DNA of 64,000 bases. Source: Eonycteris spelaea (taxonomy: Eukaryota; Chordata; Mammalia; Chiroptera; Pteropodidae). Position numbers and translations under genes: made by a program. Positions 11,341-22,094 of the stretch are shown in pieces. Below the pieces are notes generated by a model. The model had not been told where the DNA came from. It did no database searches and saw nothing but the letters and a program-made list of their open reading frames with translations. How positions within the stretch are numbered: the stretch's first letter is position 1; each line of letters opens with the position of its first letter. Location of the stretch: NCBI GenBank assembly GCA_003508835.1, contig PUFA01000202.1, positions 1,674,001 through 1,738,000 of the forward strand. Direction: 5' to 3'.

Positions 11341-11807
11341 TGGTATCCGAATAAATGCACAGCCAGCTACATGATTAGATAGAGAAGGCTGCTTCACCCT
11401 TGCTGTTTCCTTTCTTTTAGAGATCTCTGGTTGATGTAGAAAACTGTTGTGTGACTATTTTTCCCTATTCTGCATTTTAATCTGTCTTAGGTTTTAAATT
11501 CACCAATAAAAAGTGAACCCATGAAATCCTACCACCCTACCCTTGACCCCAATAAAAGTAGAACCCCAGGCTCTGGCTCTATCTGTACCCAAGACCTTGC
11601 TGTGTGGCCTCGCAGGAGCTGTGAGTAATAAACCTTGTGTTTTTTTTTTAAGTTCCTTGATTGTTGTTGCTGAAGTGCATCTTGCAGTTATAGTAAAAAC
11701 CACAAGGGCAGGTCCAGCCACAGCATTGGCTCCAAAAGGAAAAATTTCCATTGAGGCTCATCCCAGGCCCAGGTAAGTGCCCCCAGGTATTCCTAGCCAA
11801 TAGCATC
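11341..11807. other. intergenic sequence left of the big inverted repeat
   Basis: Contains a polyadenylation-like 'caataaaaagtg' at about 11,503 and a pyrimidine stretch, but no gene is recognisable. The sequence stops being shared with the other side of the palindrome at about 11,808. Confidence 0.35.
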
Positions 11808-12912
11808 TTAATATTGTCCAAAGATTGGAGCTAAATTCTCAGCAAAAGCAATGAATGAAAAAGAAAAAAAGGGGGGGGGAGAGGGGGCTAAAGCTGTGTA
11901 TTTCCAACCACTCCGTGGTTTCTAATCCCTATTGTTGATCTCTCAAGGAAAAGGGAAGGCCTTACCCCATAAGCGGCAGGCGCTAATCAGAGGAAACACA
12001 AAAAGTCACTCTTTAGGTAGAAGTTATTCCCACGTTATTGCCCGATCCAGAGTTTGGTTGTTTTTACGGGGGAGTACTAACCCGTTATGTGAATACACAA
12101 CGGTTCCTATATCACTTCTCCTGTTGATGGACATTTGGGTTGTATCCAGTTTTTGCCCAGTACAAATGGCACCGCTATGAACGTTTTCTGTAGAACTCTT
12201 TTTGGACGTATGCATTCGTTTTCCTTGGGAAGTAAACAGAAGAAACATCCCCAGGTAACAGGGTAGGTATATTGTTAACTTCATGAGAAACTGCCAAATG
12301 TTAGGAAAGTGGTCGTGCTAAAGGACAGTCCAACCAATATCACGCAGTGATATCACACGCACTCAGATGTGGGAGTGGCAGACAACTTTAAAAATCGGGT
12401 TTTCTAGAGCTTCCGCTTGGCCTCGCTCCAAATACTTGACGGCCACCTGGGAAGGTGGCTGTGGTCACACCAAGCGTCACCATCAGCCTATCCAGGTCTG
12501 GCAGCAGAGCCAAAGAGGGATACTCCAGGGCAGCCCGCCCAAGTCTCAGACTCGTGAAGGCCAGGTCGGAACAGATGCCTTCGAAATGACCAGGGTCAGG
12601 TAGCCCCGCCCTTCCCAGTCACAGCCCTGTCACTCTTCAGCTCTGTGCCATTTAAAACGGTTCCTTGCGCTTTGTTGTCATCCCTCCATTCCCCGCCCTG
12701 GATTTCACTGGCCCTGTTCAATGCTCATGGCCACAGGCCTCTGTCAGGGGCCGTAAGAGCAGCCCGGGAGCGTCGGGGCCGCAGTCTCCGGGCCCGAGGG
12801 ATCCTGGGTGCTTCCCCGGACGTATTTCAGTTCAAACACTCGGTGGCCGGAATCGTCGCGGCAGGTGCTACCGTTTTCACGGATAGCCAGTTAAGCCCTA
12901 CTGGCTCGTCGC

Positions 12913-12985
12913 GTTTCCGTAGTGTAGTGGTTATCACGTTCGCCTCACACGCGAAAGGTCCCCGGTTCGAAACCGGGCGGAAACA
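12913..12985 (+). tRNA. tRNA-Val (CAC), left-arm copy
   Basis: A complete 73-nt tRNA-Val gene that decodes GUG. The anticodon CAC is at 12,946-12,948. The acceptor stem GTTTCCG/CGGAAAC, both promoter boxes and the T5 terminator a few bases downstream (about 12,996) are intact. The mirror copy at 20,928-21,000 has the same mature sequence although the surrounding arms have diverged somewhat, which fits purifying selection or gene conversion. It lies in the outer third of the palindrome arm and points toward the centre. Confidence 0.97.
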
Positions 12986-14247
12986 GGCCTCTCTCTTTTT
13001 CCTGAGTCTGATACTCACAGCTCAAACTCGAAAGAGGAGTGCTTTGGGACACGGTAGGGTAGTGTGCCCGAGGATGCCTTTCCCATTCCCAAGAAACATG
13101 GCTGGAGCTTAATTACCACCCCAAAGCCTACTACTCACCACTACCAACCGGGCCTCCATCGCCTCCTCAGAGTCACACTGGACACCCAGCGAGCCCACTT
13201 CCGGGCACCTTCACATCCACAACTGCCGCTGGCCTCCTCGTCCAGCGCCTGCATCTTCTCTACAGGCTGAAACCACGCAGGAAACCGTACTCGCTCCCTC
13301 CAGCCAGATTCACAGCACTCGGGCCACGGGAACAGCACTCAGGAAGGCCTGGTCCCAGTGCTGGGAATGATCGGCCCTAGGCTCACCTGCCGAAAAAAAA
13401 AAAAAATCCCCAGAGCAAGCTGCACAGGGATCAGACTCCTGTCGAGTCGCTGAACCGGACCCCAGAACCAAACTCGAGACCATGCGTACGAGCCCCAAAG
13501 CGGTCAGCGCCCAAGCAGGTGAACGTTGCCAGTGTCTGCCATCCAGTCACGCAGAATGCCCGCCATGCAAAGAGGCAGGAAAGCGGGACTCATGACGAGG
13601 ACGACAACCAACCAGACGATCAATCAGTCGGTCGAAGACGACGCAGAACTGGCGCGATGTGAATTAGCGCAGAGGACTTCAAAGCAGCCATGACCGTGTT
13701 CCATGTGTCCAAAGACTCAAGTGGACACGTGGAACGACGTACTCGAAGGGACAATCAAACTTTAGAGATGGAAACGACAACACGCTGACCAGATGGAATC
13801 AACGGCAGATTAGAAATTGCAGGAGAAGAGATCAGGGCCCTTAAAGCCATGCACAATTGAACATATCCAAAATGAAACCCAACTGTCCGAAAAAAATGAT
13901 CTCTTTTTTTTTTTTTTTTTTTACAATGAACGTAGCATCGGTGAATGGTGGGACAACTTTAAGGGGACCAATACACGAGTAACTGGAGTCCCTGAAAAGA
14001 CTGAGAGAGAAGGGACAATTTTTGAAGAAACAAGGACAGAAATATTTCCAGTCATGACAAAAACCGTGAAGCCAGCGAAGATCTCAAGATCTTGGCTGAG
14101 GTGCTCCCGTTATCTCCAGGGACGAGACACAAGGCCTGAAGGATAGTAAGTAGCAGCACAGGAAGGCCTTTCTCTGGTAAAGTCCAAGAAGAGATGTGCG
14201 GAGCGAGAGGCCCGCAAAAAGATCTAGCGTTCCCCACGTGCCAGCCG

Positions 14248-14264
14248 CGTCCCTGGGTGGGCTC

Positions 14265-14315
<51 letters not shown>

Positions 14316-14321
14316 AGAGAC
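14248..14321 (-). tRNA. tRNA-Asn (GTT), left-arm copy
   Basis: A complete 74-nt tRNA-Asn gene. The anticodon GTT is the complement of 14,285-14,287, and the boxes and stems are intact. The nearest T5 terminator on the transcribed strand is about 30 bases downstream (around 14,215-14,219), so the pre-tRNA trailer is longer than for its neighbours. It points away from the palindrome centre. Its upstream flank (14,322-14,670) is shared with the copies at 4,666 and, inverted, at 19,616. Confidence 0.97.
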
Positions 14322-15326
14322 CCGCCGAAGCCCCGCACTCAGGCTAGCACAGAGCAAGCGAGCGATCACCGCTAGGTGGAGCACGCGCCGCTCGCCCGAC
14401 GGCCGTGCGGGCTCCGAAGCCTCAGAAACACGCAAGTCGTGGAGTCCACGCAGCCTGTCGCTCGCGTTTGAGACCCGCGCGTTGGGCCATTCCGAAGGCA
14501 GAGGGGCGGCCGGACGGCCTCGCCCCGCCTTGCTCCACTCCCGCCTCGGATGCCAGCGCCCCGGAGACGCCCGGGCCTCGACCCCCGGGGCCGGAGCCGA
14601 GTGGGGCCCAAGGGAGCGCGTCAAAAGGGGCAAACGCGAGGAGGCGGAAAGTGCGGCTGTTAACACTGTGCAGTCCACGGAGCCCTCCGCACAGAAATGA
14701 TTCGGTCCCAAAGATCCGCCCCGTGGAGATGGAGAAACCCCGGCGTAGACCCGCGTCCGCCCGCCCGACAGACGAGTGAACACGCAAATGAGACCCGACG
14801 GGTGTGGGGAGACCCCGGCCTTGGAGTTTGCATCAACTAAGATGGAAAAGTGCAGGGGCGGCGGGTTGTCGCGGGCGAGAGCCGGCGTCCAGGCCGGGAC
14901 GGCGGAGCCTCGCCGGAAAGCGGGTTCCGTCCGCGCCACCTCGGTCCGCGCACCCCCTCCGAGTCCTCTCCGAGGCTGCAGGATCCCGGAGTCTCGCCCT
15001 GGGCCTCCCCTCCCGCTCCTCCGAGCCACCCGGTCCACCGCCCCGGCTCCGGCGACCTTCCCTCCACGCGCGGCCGCCTCGCAAAGGCGCGTCTCCGCGC
15101 GGGTTCAAGGGCGGCCGGGACGCGACGACTGGTTCCAGGACGTGTGCACCCGGGGCCGCGGGCGCTCGGTGGGTTGTCTGTGGGCCCCTTCGGTGGAGAA
15201 GGCGGGGGGGAACTTGGTCTTAGGAGGTTGGGCGCCACCCGACCTCGCCCCACACGCAGAGCTTAGCGGAGCGCTGGGAAATGTCACTCCGCGCGGAAGG
15301 CAGGAGCGAGGCCGTGGCTTGGCGGC

Positions 15327-15398
15327 TCCCTGGTGGTCTAGTGGCTAGGATTCGGCGCTTTCACCGCCGCGGCCCGGGTTCGATTCCCGGTCAGGGAA
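15327..15398 (+). tRNA. tRNA-Glu (TTC), left-arm copy
   Basis: A complete 72-nt tRNA-Glu gene that decodes GAA. The anticodon TTC is at 15,360-15,362. It differs from the Glu-CTC genes in this window at the anticodon and at one D-loop position (GGCTAG here against GGTTAG). A T4 terminator follows at once (ccTTTTgc). It lies near the inner end of the left arm and points toward the spacer. Confidence 0.97.
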
Positions 15399-16419
15399 AC
15401 CTTTTGCGCCCACCCGCATCCGCCACCCGGCCAGAATCCGTCTTCTACATCCCCCCCACTCCCCCTCCTCCCCGTAGAGGCCCGTGGCGTGTGCCACCCG
15501 CACCGAGCCTTCCGTCCCGCAGGTTTTCTCCTTGTCAGCCGCCCGCGCAAAGGGCTTCAGACGGCTCCTCGGTGTCTCGCTCAGGTTTACACGGCCGCGC
15601 GGAGGTGACCACGTGGGTCGCACCGAAGCCCGCGCTCCAGGGCGCCGAGCAGGCTGAGCCCCACCCGGTGGCGGGGCGGGTGCGCGCCCCTGGACACCGC
15701 CTGGCGGCTGGGCCTCCTCGGCTCCGTCCGCACGTGGAGTGCTTACTCGGCCTTCGGAAGAGGTGCCCGAGGGCGACCCCCGCCAGCGGGGACAGGATGG
15801 AGGGCGCTGGGTCAAGCCCTCCACGCTGTCCCGTCTTGTCGACTAAGCGGCGTAGGGACGTGACGTGAACGGAGCCACCAAAGGCAGCAGCAGGTGAAGT
15901 CGGCGCAAAACGGGAAGCGCTGACTGCTGTGCTGCCACAAGCAGAAGGGAGGCGTAGGGATCCACGCCAGAATGTCCAAGCAACGGGACCGCCGCCAAGT
16001 GCCACCACGGCGACGACGGCTGTTGCCTTTAAACCGTCTAGACTCTTCCGGGCTCCGGGCACGTTTCCCCTTGTCCCTTGGACGGTCGCTCCGAAGACCC
16101 GTTGGGATAAACGTGGTGATCCCTGGGCCAAGAGGAGAGAGAGCGAGACCCGGAGGAGTGACGCGGACCCAGCCCACAGAGGCCGCCGGGGCGGTCTGCA
16201 GATGGCACAGCGCAGTGGCTTCTGTCGCTGGGGCTGCAGCCGCTGATGCACGCGGTCTGTTGCGGCCGGGGGGCGGCGGGGGAGGGGGAGGTAGGCGGAG
16301 TGGACCCCGGGGGCCCCCGAGTGCGTGCGTGGGAGCTGGGGGATTTGGCGGCTTGGCTTACAGTCCTTTGACGAGTGCGGTTTGGGGGAACAGACGAGCG
16401 CCGGGTGGCGGGGACGGCC

Positions 16420-16442
16420 GTGACCCTTAGTGAACGGTGGAG
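16420..16442 (+). promoter_or_regulatory. PSE-like element of the U1-like gene
   Basis: 'gtgacccttagtgaacggtg' starts 61 bases upstream of the U1-like 5' end. That is the position and shape of the proximal sequence element in the two intact U1 genes of this window, which begins with GTGACCGTGCGTGTA. SNAPc binds such elements to recruit Pol II to snRNA genes. Several bases differ. Confidence 0.5.
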
Positions 16443-16480
16443 GGACCGGAGGCTGCACGATGCTTGCAGGGCGGCCGCTC

Positions 16481-16642
16481 ATACTTACCTGGCAGGGGAG
16501 ACACCACGCTCGCGCAGGTGCTTCTCCCAGGGCGAGGCTCTGCCGTCGCACTGGGCCGTGCTGACCGCTGCGATCTCCCCACAGTGGGAGACTCGACTGC
16601 ACAACTTCCGCTAGTGGGGGCCTGCGCTCGCGCGCTCCGCTG
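16481..16642 (+). pseudogene. divergent GC-rich U1 snRNA-like gene, probably a pseudogene
   Basis: About 162 nt aligning end to end with the canonical U1 genes at 29,481 and 31,587. The first 21 bases, including the 5' splice-site recognition sequence ACTTACCTG, are unchanged. The rest carries many changes, mostly A/T to G/C, and two one-base deletions. The loops that bind U1-70K (GATCACGA becomes GCTCGCGC) and U1A (ATTGCACTCC becomes GTCGCACTGG) are altered. The Sm site AATTTGTGG becomes AACTTCCGC, which should block Sm-ring assembly. A PSE-like element remains. It is most likely a non-functional variant. A transcribed specialised variant is possible but less likely without an Sm site. Confidence 0.85.
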
Positions 16643-17878
16643 GTCCGCCCGGTACACGATAAGACGGCGTCTCCTCCGCGCCGCTGTGCCCCGCTCTGCA
16701 CGATCTCGCGTGTTTCCCCGCTTCCTGCACCTTGCCTCCCAGGCTCAGTGCAAAACGTGCCGCAGGTGTCAGGTGTAGTCTCTCCACGGCGCATGTGGCC
16801 GTTTGCGTGCGCGGGTGCGCCCAAGCCCGCGGGGGTCCGCACCCGCACCGCAAAGGCCACACCGCCCGCCTACGTTGCCTGGAGAGCGTGGCAGACGTCG
16901 CCCCCAAGGCCTCGCGCTCCGCAGTCCCTCTGGGGCCAGCGCCGAGCTAGGCACCCCTCCCACTGGCCTCGAGGCTCCCGGCTCCCTTGCCAGCGCGCCC
17001 TTTCCCCGCCCCGGCTAGCCAGCTGCTTCTCGCCCCGAGTCGCCCTCCCCTTCTCCCTCCTCCTCGTCCACCCCAGCTCCGTTCTTGGGGAAAGAAACGC
17101 CTCTCCGCACCCCCACTCCTCTCCCGCGCTTTGTGGAGTCTTGCCCAGAAGAGAGACAGCCGGTAAGTGCTCCACCACCAGCCCCGACTCCGCGCGCTGG
17201 ACCACTCTCGAGCGACGCTTCCGTCAGCTCATCCTTGCGCCGGAGGTCCTTGGAGAGAGGAGAAGTGATCCAGGATGATGATGATGCGCTCGCTCTTCAG
17301 CGTCTCGTCTGAGACCAGAGGGAAAGAGGGCGAGTCTCCCAAGAAGGCAGCCGCGACGCAGGGTTATCCGGCTGCTTCGTGCGTCTCACCTGGCTGCGGT
17401 CGTCTCCTACCTCCTCCCCCCGCCCCGCCACCACTGGGATGTCTGCGGGGCCCCGCAACGGCTCTCCTTCAGTGGCCGTCCTCTCCTGACCTTCGCTCCA
17501 GGGTGAGGCGTGGCCCAGCGGTTAATCCGAGGTCCAGCAGCGCGCGAACCAATGACCTGATGGCTCTTTGGGTCTCTTTGGGATCTTTCAGGAGAAAGGC
17601 CGAAAGTAGCAACGGCTTCAGGTCCAAATATTCAAAATCGCGGACCCAGTGGAAACACTCGCGGATTGAAAGGTAGGAGGTCGCGAGAGAGGAGGAGGTG
17701 GTTGCCGGAGGTAGGCCCGTTGCTGCTCCATTTTCGCGAGCACCCCACAGCTCCTTATCGTCTCCTGCTCAAGAATGAATGCCCTGAGGATTTCAGGTCT
17801 CATTTTCCCATTCTTGGGTCTGGCTGCCACCCGTGAGCGTGGAAAGTCGTGGGAGAGGGAAGAAAACGCTAGCTGGGT

Positions 17879-17949
17879 TGCATTGGCCGGGAATCGAACC
17901 CGGGTCACCCGCGTGGGAGGCGAGAATTCTACCACTGAACCACCAATGC
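17879..17949 (-). tRNA. tRNA-Gly (CCC)
   Basis: A complete 71-nt tRNA-Gly gene that decodes GGG. The anticodon CCC is the complement of 17,915-17,917. The acceptor stem GCATTGG/CCAATGC, D arm, T arm (GGTTCGATTCC) and both promoter boxes are intact. On the transcribed strand a T4 terminator lies about 10 bases downstream (complement of the A4 near 17,863-17,866). It is the only tRNA in the palindrome spacer and so has no mirror copy. Confidence 0.96.
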
Positions 17950-18534
17950 GTCCTCTCTTTGCTGACCCTGAGGTGTCATTGGAAAAAATCTGTGGGGACA
18001 GCTGTGCGTCATATCATTAAAAAATGATAATGGGCTATCATGAAAATTCATGAGAGCACCTTAAATTCTATTTGCTAAATGAAAGGAGTCAGTCTTAAGC
18101 GACTACACTGTGTGATTCTAATATTTCACATTTTGGAAAAGACAACGTCTGGGGATAATGTCCTGTATCCATCATTATTGTGCAATACAGAGTACTTGGC
18201 GGCCTTAAAATCCATTGGTCGCTGCCGCATCATTCTTCTTCGATTTCCTCCAAGCTCTGAGAACCTCTAATCTTTTTTCTTGTATTTATATCTTTGTGTG
18301 GAGACGCTAGAATTTTTTTCCGACGACACCTCCGCGCGGCCGTGTAAACCTGAGCGAGACACCGAGGAGCCGTCTGAAGCCCTTTGCGCGGGCGGCTGAC
18401 ATGGAGAAAACCTGCGGGACGGAAGGCTCGGTGCGGGTGGCACACGCCACGGGCCTCTACGGGGAGGAGGGGGAGTGGGGGGGATGTAGAAGACGGATTC
18501 TGGCCGGGTGCGGATGCGGGTGGGCGCAAAAGGT

Positions 18535-18606
18535 TTCCCTGACCGGGAATCGAACCCGGGCCGCGGCGGTGAAAGCGCCGAATCCTAGCCACTAGACCAC
18601 CAGGGA
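18535..18606 (-). tRNA. tRNA-Glu (TTC), right-arm copy
   Basis: Mirror copy of the gene at 15,327, with the same 72-nt mature sequence. The anticodon TTC is the complement of 18,571-18,573. The transcribed-strand terminator is the T4 immediately downstream (complement of 18,529-18,532). All stems and promoter boxes are intact. It points toward the palindrome centre. Confidence 0.97.
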
Positions 18607-19615
18607 GCCGCCAAGCGCCGGCCTCGCTCCTGCCTTCCGCGCGGAGTGACATTTCCCAGCGCTCCGTAAGCTCTGCGTGTGGGGCGAGGTGGGTGGCGCC
18701 CAACCTCCTAAGACCAAGTTCCCCCCTGCCTTCTCCACCGAAGGGGCCCACAGACAACCACCGAGCGCCCGCGGCCCCCGGGTGCACACGTCCTGGAACC
18801 AGTCGTCGCATCCCGGCCGCCCTTCGAACCCGCGCGGAGACGCGCCTTTGCGAGGCGGCCGCGCGTGGAGGGAAGGTCGCCGGAGCCGGGGCGGTGGACC
18901 GGGTGGCTCGGAGGAGGCGGGGGGGGAGGCCTCGCCCAGGGCGAGACTCCGGGATCCTGCAGCCTCGGAGAGGACTCGGAGGGGGTGCGCGGACCGAGGT
19001 GGCGCGGACGGAACCCGCTTTCCGGCGAGGCTCCGCCGTCCCGGCCTGGACGCCGGCTCTCGCCCGCGACAACCCGCCGCCCCTGCACTTTTCCATCTTA
19101 GTTGATGCAAACTCCAAGGCCGGGGTCTCCCCACACCCGTCGGGTCTCATTTGCGTGTTCACTCGTCTGTCGGGCGGGCGGACGCGGGTCTACGCCGGGG
19201 TTTCTCCATCTCCACGGGGCGGATCTTTGGGACCGAATCATTTCTGTGCGGAGGGCTCCGTGGACTGCACGGTGTTAACAGCCGCACTTTCCGCCTCCTC
19301 GCGTTTGCCCCTTTTGACGCCTCCCTTGGGCCCCACTCGGCTCAGGCCCCGGGGGTCGAGGCCCAGGCGTCTCCGGGGCGCTGGCATCCGAGGCGGGAGT
19401 GGAGCAAGGCGGGGCGAGGCCGTCCGGCCGCCCCTCTGCCTTCGGAATGGCCCAACGCGCGGGTCTCAAACGCGAGCGACAGGCTGCGTGGACTCCACGA
19501 CTTGCGTGTTCTGAGGCTTCGGAGCCCGCACGGCCGTCGGGCGAGCGGCGCGTGGCTCCACCTAGCGGTGATCGCTCGCTTGCTCTGTGCTAGCCTGAGT
19601 GCGGGGCTTCGGCGG

Positions 19616-19621
19616 GTCTCT

Positions 19622-19672
<51 letters not shown>

Positions 19673-19689
19673 GAGCCCACCCAGGGACG
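19616..19689 (+). tRNA. tRNA-Asn (GTT), right-arm copy
   Basis: Mirror copy of the gene at 14,248, with the same 74-nt mature sequence. The anticodon GTT is at 19,650-19,652. Like its partner, it has its first T5 about 30 bases downstream (near 19,718-19,722). The upstream flank is the inverted form of the block seen at 14,322-14,670 and 4,740-5,210. Confidence 0.97.
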
Positions 19690-20927
19690 CGGCTGGCACG
19701 TGGGGAACGCTAGATCTTTTTGCGGGTCTCTCGCTTCGCACATCTCCTCTGGACTTTACCAGAGAAAGGCCTTCCTGTGCTGCTACTTACTATCCTTCAG
19801 GCCTCTGTGTCTCGTCCCTGGAGATAACGGGAACATCTCAGCCAAGATCTTGAGATCTTCGCTGGCTTCACGGTTTTTTCATGACTGGAAATATTTCTGT
19901 CCTTGTTTCTTCAAAAATTGTCCCTTCTCTCTCAGTCTTTTCAGGGACTCCAGTTACTCTTGTATTGGTCCCCTTAAAGTGTCCACCATTCACTGATGCT
20001 ACGTTCATTGTAAAAAAAAAAAAAAAATCATTTTTTTCGGACAGTTGGTTTCATTTTGGATATGTTCAATTGTGCATGGCTTTAAGGGCCCTGATCTCTT
20101 CTCCTGCAATTTCTAATCTGCCGTTGATTCCATCTGGTCAGCGTGTTGTCGTTTCCATCTCTAAAGTTTGATTGTCCCTTCGAGTGTCGTTCCACGTGTC
20201 CACTTGAGTCTTTGGACACATGGAACACGGTCATGGCTGCTTTGAAGTCCTCTGCGCTAATTTCACATCGCGCCAGTTCTGCGTCGTCTTCGACCGACTG
20301 ATTGATCGTCTGGTTGGTTGTCGTCCTCGTCATGAGTCCGCTTTCCTGCCTCTTTGCATGGCGGGCATTCTGCGTGACTGGATGGCAGACACTGGCAACG
20401 TTCACCTGCTTGGGCGCTGACCGCTTTGGGGCTCGTACGCATGGTCTCGAGTTTGGTTCTGGGGTCCGGTTCAGCGACTCGACAGGAGTCTGATCCCTGT
20501 GCAGCTTGCTCTGGGGATTTTTTTTCGGCAGGTGAGCCTAGGGCCGATCATTCCCAGCACTGGGACCAGGCCTTCCTGAGTGCTGTTCCCGTGGCCCGAG
20601 TGCTGTGAATCTGGCTGGCGGGAGCGAGTACGGTTTCCTGCGTGGTTTCAGCCTGTAGAGAAGATGCAGGCGCTGGACGAGGAGGCCAGCGGCAGTTGTG
20701 GATGTGAAGGTGCCCGGAAGTGGGCTCGCTGGTGTCTCAGTGTGACTCTGAGGAGGCGATGGAGGCCCGGTTGGTAGTGGTGAGTAGTAGGCTTTGGGTG
20801 GTAATTAAGCTCCAGCCATGTTTCTTGGGAATGGGAAAGGCATCCTCGGGCACACTACCCTACCGTGTCCCAAAGCACTCCTTTTTCGAGTTTGATGAGT
20901 ATCAGACTCAGGAAAAAGAGAGAGGCC

Positions 20928-21000
20928 TGTTTCCGCCCGGTTTCGAACCGGGGACCTTTCGCGTGTGAGGCGAACGTGATAACCACTACACTACGGAAAC
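20928..21000 (-). tRNA. tRNA-Val (CAC), right-arm copy
   Basis: Mirror copy of the gene at 12,913. The anticodon CAC is the complement of 20,965-20,967. The mature sequence is 73 nt with intact boxes, and the terminator is the complement of the A5 just left of the gene (around 20,913-20,917). It points toward the palindrome centre. Confidence 0.97.
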
Positions 21001-22094
21001 GCGACGCGCCATTAGGGCTTAACTGGCTATCCGTGAAAACGGTAGCACCTGCCGCGACGATTCGGCCACCGAGTGTTTGAACTGAAATACGTCCGGGGGA
21101 AGCACCCAGGATCCCTCGGGCCCGGAGACTGCGGCCCCGACGCTCCCGGGCTGCTCTTACGGCCCCTGACAGAGGCCTGTGGCCATGAGCATCGAACAGG
21201 GCCAGTAAAATCCGGGGGGGAATGGAGGGATGACAACTAAGCGCAAGGAACCGTTTTAAATGGCACAGAGCTGAAGAGTGACAGGGCTGTGACTGGGAAG
21301 GGCGGGGCTACCTGACCCTGGTCATTTCGAAGGCATCTGTTCCGACCTGGCATTCACGAGTCTGAGACTTGGGCGGGCTGCCCTGGAGTATCCCTCTTTG
21401 GCTCTGCCTCCAGACCTGGATAGGCTGATGGTGACGCTTGGTGTGACCACAGCCACCTTCCCAGGTGGCCATCAAGTATTTGGAGCGAGGCCAAGCGGAA
21501 GCTCTAGAAAACCCGATTTTTAAGTTGTCTGCCACTCCCACATCTGAGTGCGTGTGATATCACTGTGATATTGGTTGGACTGTCCTTTAGCACGACCACT
21601 TTCCTAACATTTGGCAGTTTCTCATGAAGTTAACAATATACCTACCCTGTTACCTGGGGATGTTTCTTCTGTTTACTTCCCAAGGAAATCGAATGCATAC
21701 GTCCAAAAAGAGTTCTACAGAAAACGTTCATAGCGGTGCCATTTGTACTGGGCAAAAACTGGATACAACCCAAATGTCCATCAACAGGAGAAGTGATATA
21801 GGAACCGTTGTGTATTCACATAGCGGGTTATTCTCCCCGTAAAAACAACCAAACTCTGGATCGGGCAATAACGTGGACTTAACTTCTACCTAAAGAGTGA
21901 CTTTTTGTGTTTCCTCTGATTAGCGCCTGCCCTTATGGGGTAAGGCCTTCCCTTTTCCTTGAGAGATCGAACAATAGGGATTAGAAACCACGGAGTGGTT
22001 AGTATTACACTGCTTTAGGTTTTGTTGTGTTTTAGTTTTTTTTTTCTTGTTCATTGCTTTTGCTGAGAATTTAGCTCCAATCTTTGGACAATAA

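Larger units (their letters stand above)
11808..15607. repeat. large inverted repeat, left arm (tRNA palindrome)
   Basis: About 3.8 kb that reappears as reverse complement at about 18,327-22,094. The outer edge is marked by 'ccaaagattggagctaaatt' at 11,819 and its complement near 22,069. The inner edge is marked by 'gccgcgcggaggtg' ending at 15,607 and 'cacctccgcgcggc' starting at 18,327. The arm carries tRNA-Val-CAC, tRNA-Asn-GTT and tRNA-Glu-TTC, plus an old minus-sense L1 piece around 12,070-12,290. The arms differ by scattered substitutions and by homopolymer lengths (for example T18-20 at about 13,903-13,921 against A15 near 20,011). They are very similar but not identical. Confidence 0.95.
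15608..18326. other. GC-rich spacer of the big palindrome
   Basis: A 2.7-kb single-copy spacer between the inverted-repeat arms. About 15,608-17,600 is extremely CpG-rich, and the rest becomes AT-rich after the tRNA-Gly. It holds a decayed U1-like gene and tRNA-Gly-CCC. A 441-codon antisense frame (15,535-16,860) crosses the palindrome boundary and the U1-like gene, and it shows only composition-driven residues, so I do not call it a gene. Confidence 0.7.
18327..22094. repeat. large inverted repeat, right arm
   Basis: Reverse complement of 11,808-15,607 over about 3.77 kb. From the centre outward it carries tRNA-Glu-TTC, tRNA-Asn-GTT and tRNA-Val-CAC, then the mirrored L1 piece (about 21,600-21,850). 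Long GC-rich open frames in this arm (for example 310 codons at 18,230-19,162 on the minus strand) have mirror partners with different lengths and frames in the left arm. This argues that they are not selected as proteins. Confidence 0.95.

Noticed and set aside
15535..16860. 441-codon open frame on the minus strand
   Set aside because: It crosses the palindrome inner border and the U1-like gene, has composition-driven Arg/Pro/Gly/Ser content, and shows no domain. Open frames of this length are expected at this GC content.
17503..17560. tRNA-Leu/Ser-like string ('gcgtggcccagcggttaatc')
   Set aside because: It resembles an A box, but no B box, no complementary acceptor strand and no proper anticodon arm follow.
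18230..19162. 310-codon minus-strand frame and its mirror counterparts (251 codons at 14,283-15,038, 273 codons at 18,693-19,514)
   Set aside because: Equivalent positions in the two arms are open in different frames and with different ends, so indels between the arms were tolerated. The frames also run through tRNA genes or end in the unrelated flank. This is not protein-like conservation.
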